Assembly: GCF_019429485.1 (NCBI RefSeq)
Contig: NZ_JAHXZN010000005.1
Coordinates: 186,001 to 250,000 of the forward strand
Source of the DNA: Sphingomonas citri
GTDB taxonomy: Bacteria; Pseudomonadota; Alphaproteobacteria; Sphingomonadales; Sphingomonadaceae
Reading direction: 5' to 3'
Length of the DNA stretch: 64,000 nucleotides
The first letter of the stretch is position 1; every line of letters starts with the position of its first letter. The position numbers and the translations under genes are program-made. Of this stretch, positions 41,765 through 50,107 are shown in pieces. The notes under the pieces are model-generated. The model made no database searches and had not been told where the DNA came from. It was given only the letters and a program-made list of their open reading frames with translations.

Positions 41765-42109
41765 ATGTCGACCCCTCCCCGCGAACCGCGCAGCAGCGTG
41801 ATCCTCTATGCTCTGGTCGACACCGGCACCCAGGCGGTCGAGTGCCGCGTCCGTAACCTCTCGGTCACGGGCGCGTGCGTCGACAACAGCGCCGGGCTGA
41901 CACAGGGCGACGAGGTCCGCGTGACGATGGGGACGCTCGAGCAGCTCGCCGCGCGCGTGATGTGGGCCAAGGCGACGCTGGCCGGGCTGCACTTCGACGC
42001 GCAGGTCGACATCGCCGCGGCGCGTCGCCCGCGCACGCGCAACACCAGCGTCCAGCCCAGCGCCGGTTGGATGCAGCATATCCGCGACGCCTATCGCGAG
42101 CGCGGATGA
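41765..42109 (+). CDS. PilZ-domain protein
   Basis: A 114-residue single PilZ domain, the usual fold of c-di-GMP receptors. The N-terminal PREPRSSV provides an RxxxR-like motif, and VRNLSVTGACVDN matches the (D/N)xSxxG motif, here N-L-S-V-T-G. VTMGTLEQLAARVMWAKATLAGLHFD completes the barrel. c-di-GMP binding is likely but the arginine spacing is slightly atypical. It overlaps the [2Fe-2S] gene by ATGA, an unusual partner. It is divergent from the bacteriophytochrome across 162 bases. That intergenic region holds a small hairpin (CGGGT-AGCA-ACCCG, near 41727-41740) and presumably both promoters. Confidence 0.85.
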   Translation: MSTPPREPRSSVILYALVDTGTQAVECRVRNLSVTGACVDNSAGLTQGDEVRVTMGTLEQLAARVMWAKATLAGLHFDAQVDIAAARRPRTRNTSVQPSAGWMQHIRDAYRERG

Positions 42110-42648
42110 CGCGACTGACGGTCAACAACGAGGCGGTCGAATACCGCCTCCCGGCCGAGACGCCGCTGCTCTGGGCGCTGCGCGACGCGTCCAACCTGAC
42201 CGGCACCAAATACGGCTGCGGCACGGGAAGCTGCGGCGCCTGCACGGTCGACGTCGACGGGCGCGCGGTGCGCTCGTGCCAGATGACGCTCGCCGCGGCG
42301 GAGGGGACCTTCGTCACGACGATCGAGGGCCTGTCGCGCGATCGTACCCATCCCGTCCAGCTCGCCCTGCTCGCGGAGAACGTCTCACAGTGCGGCTTCT
42401 GCATCCCCGGGATCGTGATGGCCGCGGCGGTGCTGCTGCGGCGCGACCCGATGCCGTCGGAGCAGGCGATCGCCGCCGCGATCGGCAACGTCTGCCGCTG
42501 CGGAATCTACCCGCGCCTCGCCGCCGCGATCCAGCGTGCCGGTCGCGCGATCCGCGGTGAGGAACGACTGCCCACCGGCGCGCGGCCCGGAGTCGAGCCG
42601 GCCGGCGCGGCGCGGCAGGTGCCAGCGCTCGACCCGCGCCAGCGCTGA
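42106..42648 (+). CDS. Orphan [2Fe-2S] subunit (isoquinoline 1-oxidoreductase alpha-like)
   Basis: A 180-residue protein of the small iron-sulfur subunit family of molybdenum hydroxylases (xanthine oxidase family). The plant-type cluster cysteines are C38, C43, C46 and C58 in GCGTGSCGACT...SC, and the second cluster cysteines are C96, C99, C130 and C132 in QCGFC...NVCRCG. Normally an iorB/coxL-type molybdopterin subunit follows, but here the next gene is a convergent kinase seven bases away. A 30-residue Pro/Ala/Arg-rich tail follows the domain. ATG 42106 overlaps PilZ. It must pair with a catalytic subunit encoded elsewhere or has a different role. Confidence 0.88.
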   Translation: MTRLTVNNEAVEYRLPAETPLLWALRDASNLTGTKYGCGTGSCGACTVDVDGRAVRSCQMTLAAAEGTFVTTIEGLSRDRTHPVQLALLAENVSQCGFCIPGIVMAAAVLLRRDPMPSEQAIAAAIGNVCRCGIYPRLAAAIQRAGRAIRGEERLPTGARPGVEPAGAARQVPALDPRQR

Positions 42649-42655
42649 GCACGGC

Positions 42656-43987
42656 TCAGCCAGCTGGCAGTGTTAGCGTGAAGCGCGCGCCGTCGCCGGG
42701 GGCACTGTCGACGGTGAGCGTACCACCCATCGCCTCGGCGAGCCGCCGCGCGATGTAAAGCCCAAGCCCACTGCCGCCCGGCTCGCCGGGATCGACGCGC
42801 TCGAACTTGCCGAAAATGCGCACTTGGTCAGCCGCGGCGATGCCCTGCCCGACGTCGGCCACGGTCAGCAGCGCGCGGCCGCCTTCGCGCCGCAGCGATA
42901 GCACGATCGCGCTGTCGCGCGGCGCGTAGCGCACCGCATTGGCGATCAGATTGACCGCCACCTGCAGCATCCGCCGGAACTCGCCGAGTGCGATCAGCTC
43001 GTTCTCGCACCCCGAGCGGTCGATCGTCACACCCGCCTCAGTCGCGCGCGCCGACAGCAACGCGGCGGCGCGGCGCGCCACGTCGGCGAGGTCGACCGGC
43101 GCGCGCTCGGTGGTGAAATCCTCGCGCTCGATCGCCTCCAGGTCGACGAGATCGTCGATCAGCCCGAGCAGGTGGCGCCCGGCGCCGGCGATATCGGCGG
43201 CATAGTCGGCGTAGTGGCTGTCGAGCGGACCGTCGCCGCCGGCGCTGATCCCGTCGGCGTCGGCGATGATCCGCGCCAGCGCGCCGCGCAGCAGCGTATC
43301 GAGCCGGTGGTCGAACGGGCGAAGCTGCGGGGCGGCGGATTGAGGCGCGGCGACATAGGCGGCGCCCACGAAACCGCCGAAGCCGCCGCCGCTATCCAGT
43401 CGGACATGTCCCGCGAGCGTCACGCGCGCGCCGCTGCCGTGCAGCCGCGCGGGCTGGTCGGCGAAGTCGCGCCGCTCGGTGAGCGCATCGAGCAGCGGCA
43501 TGGTGCCGTCGCGGTCTGGCTCGAGCACGAACAGCCGGCTCAGCGGGCGGCCCAGCGCGGCGGCGGGATCAAGCCCGAGCCGGGCCGCGGTGTCGAGCGA
43601 CAGCCGCGTGACGCGCAGCTCCGAGTCGACCTCCCAGGTCCAGTCGGCGTCCTCGGGCGCGGTCACCTCTGCCAGCGTGGCGGCGCCCGCGCGGGCATGG
43701 CCGGCGGCACGCTCGCGGAGCAGCGAGACGGTCAGTGCCACCCCGGTCTCATCGGGCATGGCTTTGACCCAGCAATCAAGGTCGCGGTCGCCGTCGGCGA
43801 TCGTCACCGCGCGCGATACCAGGATGCGCAGCCGTCTTGCCAGCCGCACCAGCACCGCGACCTGGGGAATAGCAAGCAGCGCGCCGTGACGCCCGCCCGC
43901 GCGCGCGTTGAGCGCGGCGAAGGCATCGTCGGCGCGGGCGAGCCGGTCGTGCCGGTCGACCGCGGCGTGCAGCGTCGCCAGCGCCAT
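42656..43987 (-). CDS. PAS-containing sensor histidine kinase with atypical H-box
   Basis: A 443-residue soluble kinase. A PAS-like domain (about 112-215) follows a short N-terminal helical region. The presumed HisKA domain reads FDHRLDTLLRGALARI with His227 as the candidate phospho-acceptor; the usual HE(L)RTPL pattern is absent. The HATPase_c domain is normal (VNLIANAVRYAPRD, ADVGQGIAAADQ, GGSGLGLYIARRLAEAMGG). It has no transmembrane segment. ATG 43987 overlaps the stop of the DUF2336 gene (TGATG), so the two are coupled. A frame extending to 44512 is an Arg-rich shadow. It ends seven bases from the convergent [2Fe-2S] gene. Confidence 0.85.
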   Translation of the reverse strand: MALATLHAAVDRHDRLARADDAFAALNARAGGRHGALLAIPQVAVLVRLARRLRILVSRAVTIADGDRDLDCWVKAMPDETGVALTVSLLRERAAGHARAGAATLAEVTAPEDADWTWEVDSELRVTRLSLDTAARLGLDPAAALGRPLSRLFVLEPDRDGTMPLLDALTERRDFADQPARLHGSGARVTLAGHVRLDSGGGFGGFVGAAYVAAPQSAAPQLRPFDHRLDTLLRGALARIIADADGISAGGDGPLDSHYADYAADIAGAGRHLLGLIDDLVDLEAIEREDFTTERAPVDLADVARRAAALLSARATEAGVTIDRSGCENELIALGEFRRMLQVAVNLIANAVRYAPRDSAIVLSLRREGGRALLTVADVGQGIAAADQVRIFGKFERVDPGEPGGSGLGLYIARRLAEAMGGTLTVDSAPGDGARFTLTLPAG

Positions 43988-45075
43988 CACGCGCGCGGGC
44001 TGCGGGCGAGCGCGCGCACGGCGGCGCGAAAATCGCGGTGCAACGTCAGCGGCGCCACCGCACGCGCGGCGGTCTCGGGCGCCAGTGTGGCGACCCGGTC
44101 GAGCGAATCGGGCAAGGTCTCGACGTCGCGCGCGCGATCGGCCTCGCACAGGACGAAACCGACCTGCGCGATCAGGTGCCGTTCGATCCCGAGCGCGCGC
44201 AGCGCCAGCCACAGCCGGTCGCTGTCGGCGTCGAGCGTCAGCCCGCGCGCCTCGGCGAACTCGATCCCGAGCGCGTGCGCCAGCAGCGCGACGAAAAGAT
44301 CGGTGCGCGCCTCGCCGAGCGAGTCGATCAGCAGCTGCGGCAGCGCGCCCGCGACGGGGTCGATCGCGGCGGCGAGCTGCGCCGCGGCGGCCTCGACGCG
44401 CTCGCCGTCGTCGTGCGCCGCGATGCTGCGCTGACTCGCCTCGGACAAGGCGCGGTCGACCTCGGGTGGCACGCCGTGGCCGAGCCGCTCGCGCAGCGCC
44501 GCCGCCACCCACCAGGCGAGCCGCTCGTGCATCGCCTCTGGCAGTTCGGCGCGGCGATCGGCGTGGGCCAGGCGACGCCGACTGTCCGCCACCAGATACG
44601 CCACCGCACGAGCACGCACCACACCGTCGGCGCTCTCCGCGAGCGCGGCAGCCAGCGTCGCGGTGCCGCCGGGCGCGCGCTGCGCCGCCAGCGCCTCGTC
44701 GATCAGGTCGACGCGTGCCTGCGCGATCATCTCCCCCATCACCCCTGGATCACGCATCAGCCCCGACTCGACCAGCCGCGGCAGCGTCATCGCGCGATTG
44801 CCGGCGAGCAGCGCGGCGGCGTCCGGGAAGCCGCGCGCCTCGAGCAGCCGCGCGGCGTGACCGGCGATGTCGCGCTCGATCGCGGCGACGGTCGTCTCGG
44901 CCAGGCGGTTGATCGCCACTCGGGTGCGCTCGTCGAGTCGGTCGCGCACGTCGGCGAAGACGTCCGCGATCGTCGCGCTCAGCCGTGCCCCCGCCCGGCC
45001 GTCGGCCGACGCCGCCTGCGCCGCGACTCGCGCGGCCAGGTCCGAATCGATCGCCTGAGAGGGTTGGGCGGGCAT
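43987..45075 (-). CDS. DUF2336 family protein
   Basis: A 362-residue alpha-helical protein of the uncharacterised alphaproteobacterial DUF2336 family. Helical repeats span most of the sequence, with RDRLDERTRVAINRLAETTVAAIERDIAGHAA, ESADGVVRARAVAYLVADSRRRLAHADR and PQLLIDSLGEARTDLFVALLAHALG. There are no membrane helices or signal peptide. ATG 45075 with an AGGGG site was chosen over GTG 45108. It is coupled by TGATG to the atypical kinase downstream, so it may be a sensor partner or regulator of that kinase. A near-CtrA site (TTAA-N7-CTAA) lies 26-40 bases upstream of the start. Function unknown. Confidence 0.8.
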   Translation of the reverse strand: MPAQPSQAIDSDLAARVAAQAASADGRAGARLSATIADVFADVRDRLDERTRVAINRLAETTVAAIERDIAGHAARLLEARGFPDAAALLAGNRAMTLPRLVESGLMRDPGVMGEMIAQARVDLIDEALAAQRAPGGTATLAAALAESADGVVRARAVAYLVADSRRRLAHADRRAELPEAMHERLAWWVAAALRERLGHGVPPEVDRALSEASQRSIAAHDDGERVEAAAAQLAAAIDPVAGALPQLLIDSLGEARTDLFVALLAHALGIEFAEARGLTLDADSDRLWLALRALGIERHLIAQVGFVLCEADRARDVETLPDSLDRVATLAPETAARAVAPLTLHRDFRAAVRALARSPRA

Positions 45076-45111
45076 CTCCCCACCCCTTAGCGAGCGATCC
45101 TTAACCACGCT

Positions 45112-46293
45112 CTAAGTCACTCGCCGCAGCCACTCGACCGCGACCACCAGCGTCAGGGCGGCGTAGGCGGCGACGATGCCGAGGCCGAGGGTCGGCCAGC
45201 CGAGCAATGTCGCCACGGCCAAGATCGCGAGATAGCCCGGCGCCGTGCCCCACCAGACCCGGCGCGGCGCGGCGACGGCGGCGCGTTCGCCCACGCCGGC
45301 CGCGACCAGCGCTCCGATCGCGAGCAGCCGCGCGCTCGCGGTCGCGGCCTCGCGATCCACCTCATGCGCCAGCAGCAGCGCCGCGATCGCAGGCACCGCC
45401 ATGATCAGCGCGCGGCTGGCGCGCAACAGCGCGGGCTCGTCGCGGAACAGCGCCAGCGCACCTGCGATCTCGGCCAGCAGCACCGCCGCGAGGGCCACCA
45501 GGACGCCCAGCCCGGGTGCGCCGAGCGCGATCGCGGCGCCGCCGGCCAGTCCCGCCGCCCCCGCCGCGGCGGTGCACGCGCCGGTGCCGATCGCGCGCCG
45601 CGCGATCACCGGGATCACCGCGCGCGCGAGCGGGCGCAGCACCAGCCGCTCGAACCAGCTCGGCCGCACCGCCATCGACGCCGACAGCACCGCGCGGCCG
45701 CGCTCCTCCAGCGCGCTCGCCCGCCGCTCGATGCCGTGGCCCAATTCCATGTCGTCGAGCCGCAGCGAGATGTGGCGAGCGCCGGCCTGGTCGGCGGCGC
45801 GCAGCAGCGTCGACTGGAGATCGTAATCGTCGGGCAGGCGCGCCGCCTCGGCGATGCGCCGTGCGTCGAGCCGCGCCACGCCTCCCCAGGCCGCGCCCGC
45901 GCCGACGCGCTCGAACAGCGGTGAAGCCTGCGCGCCGGGCACCACCAGCAGCGCGTCGCCACCCTCGCCCGCCAGCGCGTGGACGACGCCCTCGGTGGTG
46001 ACCAGCCCGTCCGCCATCATCACCACGCGCGCGAGCGGGTGCAGCTTGGCCAGCGCCTCCGCGGCGGTGCGGACCACGTCGACCGCGACGCCACGCCGCC
46101 CGATCCGCGCCAGTGCGCCCATCAGCTCCGGCGTTTCGCGCGACACCACGACGACGATCTGCGCGGCGTCGCATGCCACCAGCAGCCGCGCCTGATATTC
46201 GATCAGCGAGGCCGCGGCGAAGGGCAGCGTGGCCGCGAGCGTCCCCGGTCGGTCCTCTGCCTCATGGATCGCGAACAGGAGCCCGGCCAGCAT
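45112..46293 (-). CDS. Membrane protein with nucleotidyltransferase-like N-domain
   Basis: A 393-residue protein of unknown function. The first 200 residues look like a Rossmann-type sugar-nucleotidyltransferase fold (ARVVMMADGLVTTEGVVHALAG; GGDALLVVPGAQASPLF; GVARLDARRIAEAARLPDDYD), although the canonical GGxGTRM start is absent. The second half has about six hydrophobic segments (about 215-390). This combination of a transferase-like head with a membrane tail recalls bifunctional cytidylyltransferase/CDP-alcohol phosphatidyltransferases, but no CDP-alcohol motif (DGxxAR) is visible. ATG 46293 was chosen as the start of the clear domain. It lies 36 bases before the DUF2336 gene on the same strand. 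Confidence 0.65.
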   Translation of the reverse strand: MLAGLLFAIHEAEDRPGTLAATLPFAAASLIEYQARLLVACDAAQIVVVVSRETPELMGALARIGRRGVAVDVVRTAAEALAKLHPLARVVMMADGLVTTEGVVHALAGEGGDALLVVPGAQASPLFERVGAGAAWGGVARLDARRIAEAARLPDDYDLQSTLLRAADQAGARHISLRLDDMELGHGIERRASALEERGRAVLSASMAVRPSWFERLVLRPLARAVIPVIARRAIGTGACTAAAGAAGLAGGAAIALGAPGLGVLVALAAVLLAEIAGALALFRDEPALLRASRALIMAVPAIAALLLAHEVDREAATASARLLAIGALVAAGVGERAAVAAPRRVWWGTAPGYLAILAVATLLGWPTLGLGIVAAYAALTLVVAVEWLRRVT

Positions 46294-46413
46294 GGCATGG
46301 CTGTTACGGGGTGGCGTGGACCGCGGCAATATCCGTGACGCGGCGCAGCGACGCGGCGGACCGAGCGACTGTGCCCCTCCGAGACGGCTTCCCGATGCGG
46401 GCAAACGTGTTAG

Positions 46414-48750
46414 ATGGAGCGGATGACCGGGGGGCCGACTTCACTATCCGATGCACGTGCGACCGAGCCTGGCGCGCGTTGGCCCGATCATTGGCCGGAG
46501 AGCTGGCCCGATCCCGCCTCCCTTCCGTCTGCGGAGCCCGCCCCGACCGTGACCGACCCGTTCTTCTCCGACGACGCTCCCGACCGCCCTACGCTGGGCG
46601 GCCCGCGGCCGGTGCTCGGTTGGGTCGCGATCGCGGTCGCGGTGCTGTGGGTCGCGGCGCTGCTGTGGCTCGCGCGTGACTCGCTCAGCGCGATGACGCC
46701 GCTGGCGCTGGCGCAGTTCGGCGCCGCGCTGGCGACAGTGCCCGCGCTGGCGGGCGTGGTCTGGCTCGCCGCGCTGCGCACCTCCACCGCCGAGGCGCAG
46801 CGCTTCGGCGCGACCGCGCGCGCCATGCGCAGTGAGGCGGTCGCGCTGGAGAACACGGTGGCGGTGCTCGGCACCACGATCGAGGAGCAGCGCACCCAGA
46901 TGGCCGAGCAGGTGCGCCTGCTCACCGCGCTGGGCGATGCCGCGACCGCGCGGCTCGCCGATATCGCGGGCACGCTCTCCGCCGAAGTCCAGCGCGTCGA
47001 CGCGCAGACCGGCGCGCTCTCCGCCACCGCCGGCGGCGCCCACGAGCGGCTCGACGCGCTGCTAGCGGCGCTGCCGCGCGCCGCGGAGGAGACGCGCTCG
47101 CTGACCGAGACGATCGACCAGGCCGGGCTGGTCGCCTATGAACACAGCGCCGGGCTCGATGCGCAGGTCGCGGCGCTGGTCGCGCGCGGGCGCGACGCCG
47201 AGGCGATCGCGGGCGGCGCGGCGGAGAAGCTCGCCGCGTATATGCAGCGGATGGAATCGACCAGCCACACCGCCGGGGCGCGGCTGGAGGCGGTCACCTC
47301 CGCGGCGGCGGGTGCGGTCGACGCGCTGCTCGATCGCACCGCGCGCGCGATAGACGAGTCGCGCAAGGCGATCGCGGCACAGGGCGACGCGATGCTGGCG
47401 ATGGTCAGCACCAACCAGACCGCGCTCGACCATGCCGCGCGCGAGAGCGCCGAGGCGCTGGCCGAGCGGATCGGGCTGATCGAGGTGGTGATCGAGCGGA
47501 TCGCGGCGCGGCTCGACGCGCAGCAGGGCGCGGGTCGCCAGCTGTTCGACTCGCTCGACGATGCGATCCTGCGCGTCGACCAGCGTTTCGTCGCGCTGCA
47601 TCGCGACGGCGGCGAGCGCACCCAGCAGCTCGCCGCGTCGGTGAGCGCACTCCACGCCTCGGCCGAGGCGCTGGCGCGCGCGATGGACGCGGGCCACGCC
47701 TCGGCGCAGCACACGATCTCGACGACCGAGCACCTGCTCGTCGCGCTCGACGCCGCCGCGCGCGAGATGGACGAGACCATGCCCGAGGCGATCTCGCGGC
47801 TGGAGAGCCGCGTCGCCTCGACCAAGCAGGTGATCACCGCGGCCAAGCCCGAGCTGCTCGCGCTCGTCACCGCGGCCGAGAGCACGCACGACGCGATCGA
47901 GGCGGTGGCACAGGTCGTCGCCGAGCAGCGCCAGACGGTCGAGTCACTCACCAGCCGGCTCCACGATGGGCTGGCGCGCGGGCGCAGCCAGGCCGACGAG
48001 ATCGGCGAGGCGATGGGCGATGCCTCGCGCCAGATCGACGACATGACCGAACAGGCCGCGCCGCGGCTGGTCGAGGCGCTGCTGCGCGTGCGGGAGACCG
48101 CCTCGGCCGCGGCAGATCACGCGCGCGAGGCGATCGCGCGCGTGATCCCCGAGGCCGCCGACGCGCTGGAGAGCGCGGGTGCCGCCGCGCTCAGCCGCGC
48201 GGTGGAGAGCGGGGTGCAGGGCCAGGTCCGCCAGGTGGCGCAGGTCGCCGAGGCGGCTGTGGCGGCGACCAACCGCGCGGGCGAGCGGCTGCAGCAGCAG
48301 CTCGATGGCATCGAGGCGACGATCGCGCTGATCGACCAGCGGCTGGAGGAAGCGCGCGCGGCAGGCGAGGAGAATGAGCGCGACAGCTTCGCGCGGCGCG
48401 CCTCGCTGCTGATCGAGTCGCTCAACTCGGCCTCAATCGACCTGACCCGCACCTTCGCGCCCGAGATCTCGGACAGCGCCTGGGCGGCCTATCTCAAGGG
48501 TGACCGCGGCGTCTTCACGCGGCGCGCGGTACGGCTGCTCGACGGCGGCGAGCAGCGCGACGTCGCGCGGCTCTACGACGAGGACGGCGCGTTCCGCGAG
48601 CAGGTCAACCGCTACATCCACGATTTCGAGGCGATGCTCCGCACGATCCTGGCGCAGCGCGACGGCTCGCCGCTGGGAGTGACGTTGCTCTCGTCGGACA
48701 TGGGCAAGCTGTACGTCGCGCTGGCGCAGGCGATCGAGCGGCTTCGCTAG
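46414..48750 (+). CDS. Large membrane-anchored coiled-coil protein
   Basis: A 778-residue protein. An acidic, Pro-rich N-terminal 65 residues precede two transmembrane helices (about 68-88 and 97-117). About 550 residues of Ala/Glu-rich heptad sequence follow, resembling the long helical rods of methyl-accepting or apolipoprotein-like proteins. A conserved-looking C-terminal region (about 670-778) with ESLNSASIDLTRTF, AYLKGDRGVFTRRAVRLLDG and LLSSDMGKLYVALAQAIERL follows. There is no HAMP or MCP signalling motif. A scaffold or polar organiser role is possible but unproven. ATG 46414 is the first start; ATG 46423 is an alternative. It is divergent from the membrane transferase-like gene. Confidence 0.7.
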   Translation: MERMTGGPTSLSDARATEPGARWPDHWPESWPDPASLPSAEPAPTVTDPFFSDDAPDRPTLGGPRPVLGWVAIAVAVLWVAALLWLARDSLSAMTPLALAQFGAALATVPALAGVVWLAALRTSTAEAQRFGATARAMRSEAVALENTVAVLGTTIEEQRTQMAEQVRLLTALGDAATARLADIAGTLSAEVQRVDAQTGALSATAGGAHERLDALLAALPRAAEETRSLTETIDQAGLVAYEHSAGLDAQVAALVARGRDAEAIAGGAAEKLAAYMQRMESTSHTAGARLEAVTSAAAGAVDALLDRTARAIDESRKAIAAQGDAMLAMVSTNQTALDHAARESAEALAERIGLIEVVIERIAARLDAQQGAGRQLFDSLDDAILRVDQRFVALHRDGGERTQQLAASVSALHASAEALARAMDAGHASAQHTISTTEHLLVALDAAAREMDETMPEAISRLESRVASTKQVITAAKPELLALVTAAESTHDAIEAVAQVVAEQRQTVESLTSRLHDGLARGRSQADEIGEAMGDASRQIDDMTEQAAPRLVEALLRVRETASAAADHAREAIARVIPEAADALESAGAAALSRAVESGVQGQVRQVAQVAEAAVAATNRAGERLQQQLDGIEATIALIDQRLEEARAAGEENERDSFARRASLLIESLNSASIDLTRTFAPEISDSAWAAYLKGDRGVFTRRAVRLLDGGEQRDVARLYDEDGAFREQVNRYIHDFEAMLRTILAQRDGSPLGVTLLSSDMGKLYVALAQAIERLR

Positions 48751-48887
48751 GGCGACGCCAGGTGCGGTCGCCCGTTGACCTCACCCTTCCGTTCGCCCGT
48801 CATTCGGAGGTGGCGACGGCGCGCGCTACTCGCCGTGACAGGCCGCTTTGCGACTTCGGTCTAAACCGCGCCCTATAGCGCGCGCAC

Positions 48888-48902
48888 CTAACTGCGGCTT
48901 AA
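48888..48902 (+). promoter_or_regulatory. Near-CtrA site upstream of the spore-coat-U gene
   Basis: CTAACTGCGGCTTAA is CTAA-N7-TTAA, one mismatch from TTAA-N7-TTAA. It lies 25-39 bases upstream of the ATG at 48927. Since fimbrial genes are often cell-cycle controlled in alphaproteobacteria, it is worth noting, but a one-mismatch site is weak evidence alone. Confidence 0.35.
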
Positions 48903-48926
48903 CCAACCTCTGCTGTGTCGGTTCGC

Positions 48927-49994
48927 ATGCGCGCGCCGTCCCGCTCCCCCGCCCCGCTGTCGCCGTGGCTCGTACGCCTGCTCGCCGCCCTGCTCGCGCT
49001 CGTCGCCGCGCCGGCGCTCGCCTGCACGATGCCCGCCAACACGGCGGTGACGGTCGGCAGCTACTCGCCCGCCGCGATCAAGGCCGGTGCGGTGCCCTAT
49101 GCGCAGACCGCGTCGGGGTTCGAGTGCACCACGCTCACGGTGCTGACGCTGCTCAGCGCCAATTATCTGAGCGCGACAATCGGGTCGGGCGCGACACTCA
49201 AGCTCACCTCGACCAGCAACGCCGCCGATACGCTGGCCTACCAGCTCTTCGCCAACGCCAGCAGCAGCTATGAGATCAAGCCGGGCACGACGACCTATTA
49301 TATGAAGAGCGGTGCAGTCACGCTGCTCACCGTCGGCAGCCAGGGCGCCAACGTACCGCTGTTCTTCAAGCTCGCGAGCGGCACCGCCCCCGCGCCCGGC
49401 ACCTACAAGGGATCGATCGCGATCCGCTGGGACTGGAATTTCTGCAACGGCGTCGCGGTGGGCAGCCTGTGCACGCTCGGCGCCACCGACAGTGGTAGCC
49501 AGACGGTGACGCTCGCGGTCACGCTCTACGTCGCCCCCAAGCCGCCCACGGTGGCACTGGCGCTAGGCGCGGTCACCTGGGATCCGGTCAACGGCACGCT
49601 CAACCCCAAGGCGATACCGGGCAGCAAGCGCCGCATGGTGATGACGCTGAGCAACCCCGACCTGGTCGCCACCGAGCTGGACGCGACCACCCTCGTCGTT
49701 CCCACCGCGACCCGCATGGCGATCGCGCTCGACGGCGACGGTACCGGCAGCGGCGCGGTGGTGCAGGTGACCGAGGGGTCACCGCCGTCGGGCGCGACGA
49801 TCGCCTACGCCTCACCGGGGAGCACGACCGACCAGATCGACTTCTCAAGCGACGGCGGCGCGACCTGGACCTACGTGCCGGTCCCCGGCGACGCGACCAG
49901 CCAGGCGGCGGTGACGAGCGTGCGGATCAAGCCCAAGTCGAGCATGGCGGCGGGCTCGTCGATCAGCGTGTCGGTGCCTTACTCGGTGAGGTGA
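48927..49994 (+). CDS. Spore coat U (SCPU) domain secreted protein
   Basis: A 355-residue secreted protein with a signal peptide (about 1-32, cleaved before CTMPANTA). The first half is a spore coat U domain of the type found in Csu chaperone-usher pilins (YSPAAIKAGAVPYAQTASGF; GTYKGSIAIRWDWNFC with paired cysteines). The second half is another beta-rich, Thr/Ser/Ala-rich domain (VTWDPVNGTLNPKAIPG) reminiscent of a two-domain tip adhesin. No chaperone or usher gene is in the window, so this is an orphan. ATG 48927 was preferred to GTG 48915. A surface-adhesion role is likely but not certain. Confidence 0.8.
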   Translation: MRAPSRSPAPLSPWLVRLLAALLALVAAPALACTMPANTAVTVGSYSPAAIKAGAVPYAQTASGFECTTLTVLTLLSANYLSATIGSGATLKLTSTSNAADTLAYQLFANASSSYEIKPGTTTYYMKSGAVTLLTVGSQGANVPLFFKLASGTAPAPGTYKGSIAIRWDWNFCNGVAVGSLCTLGATDSGSQTVTLAVTLYVAPKPPTVALALGAVTWDPVNGTLNPKAIPGSKRRMVMTLSNPDLVATELDATTLVVPTATRMAIALDGDGTGSGAVVQVTEGSPPSGATIAYASPGSTTDQIDFSSDGGATWTYVPVPGDATSQAAVTSVRIKPKSSMAAGSSISVSVPYSVR

Positions 49995-50032
49995 GCGCGA
50001 ACGCGGTCGCGAGCGGAATGACGTAAACTGAT

Positions 50033-50053
50033 CTCCCCTCCCCTTCAGGGGAG
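50033..50053. terminator. Hairpin between convergent SCPU and DUF1467 genes
   Basis: CTCCCCT (50033-50039) pairs with AGGGGAG (50047-50053) around CCCCTTC. It has no T-run and resembles the small hairpins in the ilvB-ilvN spacer. A bidirectional terminator role fits its location. Confidence 0.5.
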
Positions 50054-50107
50054 CGAGCCGGGGCTGAGGCGCCGCCGCGAACGTGACGCGTGTGGAAGCG
50101 CCCCACC

